Part shown: one piece after another, positions 59,549-64,000 of the stretch
How the letters are laid out: each line of letters opens with the position of its first letter
Numbering within the stretch: the stretch's first letter is position 1
Source: Longispora sp047121295
Lineage (GTDB): Bacteria > Actinomycetota > Actinomycetes > Mycobacteriales > Micromonosporaceae
Reading direction: 5' to 3'
Assembly: GCF_047121295.1 (NCBI RefSeq)
Contig: NZ_CP139447.1
Span: 992,001-1,056,000 of the forward strand
DNA length: 64,000 bases
The notes under the pieces: generated by a model
What the model was told of the DNA's origin: nothing
The model's input: the letters and a program-made list of their open reading frames with translations, nothing else
Database searches by the model: none
Program-made: the position numbers and the translations under genes

Positions 59549-60148
59549 ATGGAGCCTGTGAAGAGACGGATCGGGATCATGGGTGGCACGTTCGACCCGA
59601 TCCACCACGGTCACCTCGTCGCCGCCAGCGAGGTCGCCGACCGGTTCGCGCTCGACGAGGTCGTGTTCGTGCCGACCGGGAAACCGTGGCAGAAATCGGG
59701 CGCGCCGGTGAGCGCCGCCGAGGACCGGTACCTGATGACGGTCATCGCCACGGCGTCCAATCCGCGGTTCCAGGTCAGCCGGGTGGACGTCGACCGGCAG
59801 GGTCCGACGTACACGGTTGACACTCTTCGCGACCTTCGTGCGCATTTTGGCCCCGAAGTTGATCTCTTCTTCATCACCGGGGCGGACGCGCTGGACAAGA
59901 TCCTGTCGTGGAAGGACACGGCCGAGATGTTCGCGCTGGCCCACTTCATCGGCGTCACCCGCCCCGGCTACGAGCTCAGCGACGCCCACCTGCCCGACGA
60001 CGCGGTGAGCCTCGTGGAGGTCCCGGCGATGGCGATCTCGTCGACGGACTGCCGGGCCAGGGTCGCCGTGGGCAAGCCGGTCTGGTATCTCGTGCCCGAC
60101 GGTGTGGTGCAGTACATCGCCAAACGCCGACTTTACGAGTGGGAGTAA
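59549..60148 (+). CDS. nadD: Nicotinate-nucleotide adenylyltransferase
   Basis: 199-residue nucleotidyltransferase that adenylates nicotinate mononucleotide for NAD synthesis. GGTFDPIHHGH at 12-22 is the (H/T)xGH site, and ISSTDCRARVAVG the C-terminal STxxR-type motif. ATG with TAGGCT 6 nt upstream, so it seems leaderless. Followed by rsfS and a phosphatase as in M. tuberculosis Rv2421c-Rv2419c. Confidence 0.97.
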   Translation: MEPVKRRIGIMGGTFDPIHHGHLVAASEVADRFALDEVVFVPTGKPWQKSGAPVSAAEDRYLMTVIATASNPRFQVSRVDVDRQGPTYTVDTLRDLRAHFGPEVDLFFITGADALDKILSWKDTAEMFALAHFIGVTRPGYELSDAHLPDDAVSLVEVPAMAISSTDCRARVAVGKPVWYLVPDGVVQYIAKRRLYEWE

Positions 60149-60236
60149 GTCGGGGTCGCATGCGAGACTGGGTTGTTGAGTCGGGCACGCGTGCCGGGCA
60201 TCGCGGGATTAGACATTGTGGGATAAAAGGAGCATT

Positions 60237-60635
60237 GTGACTGCATCTGAGCGCGCCGTGGAGATCGCCCTCGCCGGCGCACAGGCCGCGGCGGACAAGA
60301 AGGCCGAGAACATCTCGATCATCGACGTCAGCGACCACCTGGTGATCACCGATGCCTTCCTGATCGCGTCCGCCCCCAACGAACGCCAGGTCCTCTCCAT
60401 CGTCGACGCGATCGAGGAGGCCCTGCTCCAGCTGCCGGAGAAGGCCAAGCCGGTCCGGCGCGAGGGTGGCAACCCCTCCGGGCGCTGGGTCCTGCTCGAC
60501 TTCATCGACGTCGTCGTGCACGTCCAGCACAACGAGGAGCGCGAGTTCTACGGCCTCGACAAGCTGTGGAAGGACTGCCCGATCATCGAGTTCAAGGACC
60601 GTGATCTGACCGAGCAGCTGGTCGAGTCCGAGTAG
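60237..60635 (+). CDS. rsfS: Ribosome silencing factor
   Basis: 132-residue RsfS/YbeB/Iojap protein that binds L14 and blocks joining of subunits in poor conditions. The core DVSDHLVITDAFLIASAPNERQV and the downstream GxxxxxWxLLDFIDVVVHV motif are present. GTG at 60237 has AAGGAG 4 nt upstream; a 5' extension in frame is unsupported. The next gene starts within the stop codon region (TAGTG). Confidence 0.97.
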   Translation: MTASERAVEIALAGAQAAADKKAENISIIDVSDHLVITDAFLIASAPNERQVLSIVDAIEEALLQLPEKAKPVRREGGNPSGRWVLLDFIDVVVHVQHNEEREFYGLDKLWKDCPIIEFKDRDLTEQLVESE

Positions 60636-61297
60636 TGAGCCGGCTGATCCTCTGGCGGCACGGCCAGACCGCGTGGAACTCGATCGGCCGCATGCAGGGC
60701 CAGACCGACATCGAGATGGACGCCACCGGCCACGCCCAGGCGGCGGCCGGCGCCACGCTGCTCGCCGCCCTGGGGCCAGCCAAGATCGTGTCCAGTGACC
60801 TGCGCCGCTGCTACGACACCGCGGGTTATCTGGCCGAGCTGACCGGGCTGCCCGTGAGCACAGACAAGCGGCTCCGGGAGCGCTCGTTCGGTGACTGGGA
60901 GGGGATGACCGGGGCCGAGGTCGCCGAGCGGCACCCGGCCGACTGGGAGCTGTGGAGCACCGGCCAGCCGCTGCACGGGCACGGGATCGAGAACTACGAC
61001 GCCGTCGCCGCCCGGATGCACGCCGCGATCACCGACGCGGTCGCCGACTGCGACGGCCTCGTCGTCGTCGTGACCCACGGCGGCTCGTCCCGCCGGGCGC
61101 TGGCCGCGCTGATCGGCGTGCCGGGGTTCAGCGAGGCGATCGGCGGGCTGTACAACTGCCGGTGGACCGAGCTGCGGCAGCGCAAGGGCGTGTGGAAGCT
61201 GCACGCGCACAACGTGGGCGAGCCCGAGGGCGCCACGGTGCCCGGCCAGGGTGTGCAGGAGTCGGCAGGGAACCATGCGCGGGGCGCGCACGTCTGA
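60635..61297 (+). CDS. Histidine phosphatase (phosphoglycerate mutase family)
   Basis: 220 residues. Phospho-acceptor His9 in LWRHGQT, second His in VVVTHGGSSRR, and SSDLRRCYDTA give the branch-1 histidine phosphatase fold. Its place after rsfS is that of Rv2419c (GpgP, glucosyl-3-phosphoglycerate phosphatase of methylglucose lipopolysaccharide synthesis), which is a reasonable but unproven guess. GTG overlaps the rsfS stop by 1 nt, so translation is coupled. Confidence 0.93.
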   Translation: MSRLILWRHGQTAWNSIGRMQGQTDIEMDATGHAQAAAGATLLAALGPAKIVSSDLRRCYDTAGYLAELTGLPVSTDKRLRERSFGDWEGMTGAEVAERHPADWELWSTGQPLHGHGIENYDAVAARMHAAITDAVADCDGLVVVVTHGGSSRRALAALIGVPGFSEAIGGLYNCRWTELRQRKGVWKLHAHNVGEPEGATVPGQGVQESAGNHARGAHV

Positions 61298-61303
61298 GGG
61301 CGT

Positions 61304-61690
61304 ATGAGACGCGTCGGTGTGCTGTTCGGAGCCCTGTTGGTGGTCGCGGGATGCGCTTCCCCGTCCTCGCCGCCCGTCGGCTCCCCGTCCGCTTCCCCGT
61401 CCGTGCCCGTGGCGTCGCCGTCCGTCTCACCCTCTGGGGGTCCCACGATGATTCCGACCAACCCGCCCGCCAAGGGTGAGATGACCGTGACCGGCACCGT
61501 CGAGGACGGGGTCGAGCAGGGGTGCACGGTCCTGCGTACCCCGGTCGGGGTCTTTCTGCTGCTCGGCGGGGACCGGACGCTGATCGGTGAGGGCAACAGG
61601 GTCACGGTGCGGGGGCGGGCCGAGCCGGACCTGTTGACGACGTGCCAGCAGGGGACGCCGTTCCACGTGCTGGAGGTCCGGGCGGCCTGA
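61304..61690 (+). CDS. Small lipoprotein with OB-like domain
   Basis: 128 residues: signal peptide ending VAGC (Cys17), a Ser/Pro/Val repeat spacer (SPSASPSVPVASPSVSPS), then about 70 residues of predicted beta strands (MTVTGTVEDGVEQGCTVL ... GNRVTVRGRAEPDLLTTCQQGTPFHV) with two cysteines. The strand pattern resembles small OB folds. It starts 6 nt after the phosphatase and so belongs to that operon. Role unknown. Confidence 0.8.
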   Translation: MRRVGVLFGALLVVAGCASPSSPPVGSPSASPSVPVASPSVSPSGGPTMIPTNPPAKGEMTVTGTVEDGVEQGCTVLRTPVGVFLLLGGDRTLIGEGNRVTVRGRAEPDLLTTCQQGTPFHVLEVRAA

Positions 61691-61826
61691 GCCGCGCCGT
61701 CGCCGGTGCGGGCCTTGGCGCCGCCGTCGGCAACGCGGCCCCTGGTGTCGTCGTCGGCGACGTGACCGTGGCCTCCCTCCTGCCGCACCGCGCCTCCCGG
61801 GCCGCGCGGGGGGCTAGCCTGAGGTG

Positions 61827-62684
61827 ATGTCCCGTCGACGCGTCGCGGTGGTCACCGACTCCACCGGCTGCCTGCCCCCGGCCCTGGTCACCCGCCACAA
61901 GGTCACGGTCGTTCCGCTGTACGTGCTGCTGTCCGGCACCGAGGGGCGCGAGGGCATCGACGTGACCTCGGCGGACGTGGCCGCCGCCCTGGGCGCCCGG
62001 CGGTACACGGCCAGCACCTCGCGGCCGACCCCGGAGGAGTTCGCGGTCGAGTACCGCAGGCTGCTCGACGCCGGCGCGCCCGGCGTGGTGTCCGTGCACC
62101 TGTCCGCCAAGCTGTCCGGCACGTACGAGTCCGCGCTGCTCGCCGCCCGCGAGTTCGAGGACCGGGTCGTCGTCGTCGATGCCGGGAGCACCGGCATGGG
62201 CCTCGGGTTCGCCACCCTGGCCGCCGCCCGCGCCGCCGGGTCCGGCGCCCCGCTCGACCGGGTCGCGGAGATCGCCACCGCCACGGCCGCCGCCGCCAGC
62301 ACCTACTTCTACGTGGACACCCTCGAGTTCCTCCGCCGGGGCGGCCGGATCGGGGCGGCGTCCGCGCTGCTCGGCACCGCGCTGGCCGTGAAGCCCATCC
62401 TGCACGTCGAGGGCGGCGAGGTCGTGGTCTCCGAACGCGTCCGGACCGCCTCGCGGGCCCTCGCCCGGCTCATCGACCTCGCGGTCGCCGTCACCGACGG
62501 GCCGGTGGACGTCGCCGTGCACCACCTGGCGGCCCCCGAGCGGGCGGCCGACATCGCCGACCAGTTGCGGGAGCGGCTGGGGGAGCGGCTGGGGGATCTG
62601 TACACGACCGAGGTCGGTGCCGTGGTCGCCGCGCACGTCGGCCCCGGGCTGATCGGCGTGGTCGTCAGCCCGCGAAACCCCTGA
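61827..62684 (+). CDS. DegV family fatty-acid-binding protein
   Basis: 285 residues of the DegV (FakB-like) fold that binds one fatty acid and presents it to a kinase. VAVVTDSTGCLPP opens it, TSRPTPEEFAVEYRRLL follows, and HLSAKLSGTYESALLAA and VDAGSTGMGLGF are the conserved lipid-binding loops. ATG at 61827; TAGCCT ends 6 nt upstream and the intervening GAGGTG could also serve as a ribosome site. Confidence 0.94.
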   Translation: MSRRRVAVVTDSTGCLPPALVTRHKVTVVPLYVLLSGTEGREGIDVTSADVAAALGARRYTASTSRPTPEEFAVEYRRLLDAGAPGVVSVHLSAKLSGTYESALLAAREFEDRVVVVDAGSTGMGLGFATLAAARAAGSGAPLDRVAEIATATAAAASTYFYVDTLEFLRRGGRIGAASALLGTALAVKPILHVEGGEVVVSERVRTASRALARLIDLAVAVTDGPVDVAVHHLAAPERAADIADQLRERLGERLGDLYTTEVGAVVAAHVGPGLIGVVVSPRNP

Positions 62685-62690
62685 AAGACC

Positions 62691-62714
62691 ATCATCTGTT
62701 ACGGCGACACCTGG
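62691..62714 (+). repeat. AT-rich half element, copy 3 (ATCATCTGTTACGG)
   Basis: ATCATCTGTTACGG lies 7 nt after the degV stop and is followed by CGACACCTGGGCCGAC, resembling the right arm of the element at 53302. No left arm is evident. Confidence 0.5.
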
Positions 62715-62763
62715 GCCGACATCCAGCGGTGACCCGTGCCCTCATCTGAGCTGGGTTAATGGG

Positions 62764-62866
62764 GTGATCCGGGCCCCGATCCGGGCCGGGTTGTCGGGTG
62801 ACCCGGGCTCCGATCTGGGCCGGGTTGTCGGGGCGATCCGGGCTCCGATCTGGGACGGGTTATCCA
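62764..62866 (+). repeat. Three 34-bp imperfect tandem repeats
   Basis: Units at 62764-62797, 62798-62831 and 62833-62866 share GTGATCCGGGCTCCGATCTG and the following GGCCGGGTTGTCGG with few changes; an older partial unit may precede them. In the third unit TTGTCGG is replaced by TTATCCA, creating the first DnaA box. Confidence 0.8.
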
Positions 62867-62887
62867 CAGCCCGGGTGGTTATCCACA
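62860..62887 (+). promoter_or_regulatory. Two perfect DnaA boxes upstream of comEA
   Basis: TTATCCACA occurs at 62860-62868 and 62879-62887, same strand, 19 bp apart, each followed by G. Both match the strict DnaA consensus. There is no dnaA or dnaN gene nearby, so this is not the chromosomal origin. They lie 30 nt before the -10 box of comEA. Confidence 0.75.
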
Positions 62888-62928
62888 GGGGAGTGATCCG
62901 GATCCCGCCCCGGGCCTAGCTTTCGTCC

Positions 62929-64000
62929 GTGCCTACCGAACCCCCAGTCTGGACCGACACCGTCCGCTCCCGCTTGAACCGCCTCACCGGCCCCGAGCCG
63001 CCGCCGTCCGGTCCGTCCTTCGCGGGATCCGAGGATGTCGAGTGGCCGCCGGTGGCGGAGATCCCGCCGGATCCGGGGCCGGCCAGGAGTCCCGTGCCCG
63101 ACTCCGCCGGGACGCGGCACCACGGCCGGGCAGCCGCGCCCGGCCACCTCGGCGGGGCCGCGCCCCGGCGGTCCGGACGGGGCGAGCCGCTGCTCACGGT
63201 CAGCGCCAGCCGGTCGGCCGGCGAACCGGGCGCGCCGCTGGTGACCATTCACGCCGGTGCGGTCGCCCGGTGGGCGCCGGTGGACCCGGTGGCGGCCCAG
63301 GGTGGGTGGGGAGACCCGGCCGGGGGCTCGGGGCCCGCCTGGGACGGAGCCCTCGCCGGGGAGCGTGCCATCGCGTCGCGGCACCCCGGATCCCTGCGGC
63401 ACGCCGGGGTCCCCGAGCATTCCCGGATCCCGGGACGTTCCGGTGGCCCGGCAATCCTCGGGGCGGAGCGTTATGGCGGCCTGGCCATCCCCGGTGCGGA
63501 GCGTTCCGGCGGCCCGGCCCACGGCGGGGTGCCGGGCCGTGACGGGCGGGTGCTTCCCTCCGTGGCAGGTGCCGCCCGGCCCGCCGGGGCGGATCGCTCC
63601 GGGGTCGTCGCCACCGGACGCGGGCCGGGCCCCGACCCCCGGGACGCCGAGGTCGCCGCCGCCCGCTCCGCGCCGGACCCCGATGCCGGAGACGGCGGCT
63701 TCGACCCGCTCGAGAGCCCCACTCTCCTGGAGCGGCTGCGGATCGACCCGGGTCGACGAGGGGTGCGCGCCCTGGCCGCCGTCGTGGCGGTCGTCGCGGT
63801 CGGCGCGGCGGGGGTCGCGTTCTGGAACCGTCCCGAGCCCACTCCGGTCGCCCCCGTCCGGGCAGCCAACCCGTCCCCGACGGTCGCCACCAGCCTCGTC
63901 GTGGCAGTCACCGGCAAGGTCCGCAGGCCCGGCCTGGTCAGGGTCGTCGCCGGCTCCCGGGTCGCCGATGTCGTGGAGGCGGCCGGCGGCGCGCTGCCCG
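62929..64000 (+). CDS. comEA: ComEA-like SLBB/helix-hairpin-helix protein (5' part, runs off the window)
   Basis: 357 codons are visible. The first ~275 residues are low-complexity, rich in Gly, Pro, Ala and Arg, with near repeats such as GAERYGGLAIPGAERSGG; a helix follows at about 278-300 and then an SLBB domain beginning VVAVTGKVRRPGLVRV and reaching VADVVEAAGGALP. The helix-hairpin-helix DNA-binding part should lie beyond base 64000. ComEA binds incoming DNA in transformation. The GTG at 62929 is preceded 6 nt earlier by TAGCTT (leaderless). Confidence 0.82.
   Translation, partial: MPTEPPVWTDTVRSRLNRLTGPEPPPSGPSFAGSEDVEWPPVAEIPPDPGPARSPVPDSAGTRHHGRAAAPGHLGGAAPRRSGRGEPLLTVSASRSAGEPGAPLVTIHAGAVARWAPVDPVAAQGGWGDPAGGSGPAWDGALAGERAIASRHPGSLRHAGVPEHSRIPGRSGGPAILGAERYGGLAIPGAERSGGPAHGGVPGRDGRVLPSVAGAARPAGADRSGVVATGRGPGPDPRDAEVAAARSAPDPDAGDGGFDPLESPTLLERLRIDPGRRGVRALAAVVAVVAVGAAGVAFWNRPEPTPVAPVRAANPSPTVATSLVVAVTGKVRRPGLVRVVAGSRVADVVEAAGGALP

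Noticed and set aside
62764..62866. CRISPR array
   Set aside because: The units are directly abutting imperfect tandem repeats without spacers, and no cas gene is present.
62764..62887. Chromosomal replication origin
   Set aside because: There are only two perfect DnaA boxes, no AT-rich unwinding region and no dnaA or dnaN next to them.

Overview
The window is a GC-rich actinobacterial chromosome segment with no sign of phage, plasmid or CRISPR. Gene order is the conserved actinobacterial core that in Mycobacterium tuberculosis runs from about Rv2470 (glbO) down to Rv2419c: glbO, HNH endonuclease, DUF5130, pepN, rpiB, tig, clpP1, clpP2, clpX, valS, folC, DUF4233, ndk, rne, rplU, rpmA, obgE, nadD, rsfS, phosphatase. 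The tandem M1 lipoproteins, the non-canonical sortase substrate and the CtaJ-like protein suit a spore-forming or filamentous actinomycete, perhaps Micromonosporales. The order is an inference from composition and content; no species is claimed.

Layout. 1-10 kb: two tandem M1 peptidase lipoproteins, a secreted beta-propeller, an MFS exporter with truncated haemoglobin, an MscS channel, an HNH nuclease, a sortase with its probable substrate, and kynureninase. 10-21 kb: CtaJ-like and DUF5130 proteins, pepN, DUF1015, rpiB, an SDR epimerase, a membrane Ser/Thr kinase, a PhyH oxygenase and a phosphatase with a partner gene. 21-28 kb: two divergent tRNA genes, tig-clpP1-clpP2-clpX (protein folding and degradation), trpBA and an NDK-fusion protein. 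28-38 kb: nitrilase-GntR operon, a paralogous membrane pair, valS-folC-DUF4233, ndk and a VOC fusion. 38-46 kb: T-box-controlled ileS, plsC, a Tyr-rich membrane protein, and a radical SAM/DUF2344 pair. 46-64 kb: the RNase E/G giant, rplU-rpmA-obgE, attenuator-controlled trpS, a SpoU methylase, a second aminopeptidase N, DUF5107, nadD-rsfS-phosphatase, lipoproteins, degV, and the 5' part of comEA running off the right edge.

The window is rich in regulation. Aminoacyl-tRNA synthetase genes show three modes: a leaderless valS, a translational T-box on ileS, and an apparent ribosome-mediated attenuator with a Trp-Trp leader peptide on trpS. About twenty genes carry a TANNNT -10 hexamer only 6-8 nt before the start codon, which predicts leaderless mRNAs.

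The most unusual structure is a family of three dispersed compound hairpins of about 120 bp (10984, 36373, 42571). Each lies between convergent genes. They share a fixed 13-bp outer stem, while the inner stems differ in sequence but remain paired. A second, AT-rich inverted element family (31081, 53302, 62691) and a pair of perfect DnaA boxes at the end of a tandem repeat before comEA also stand out.
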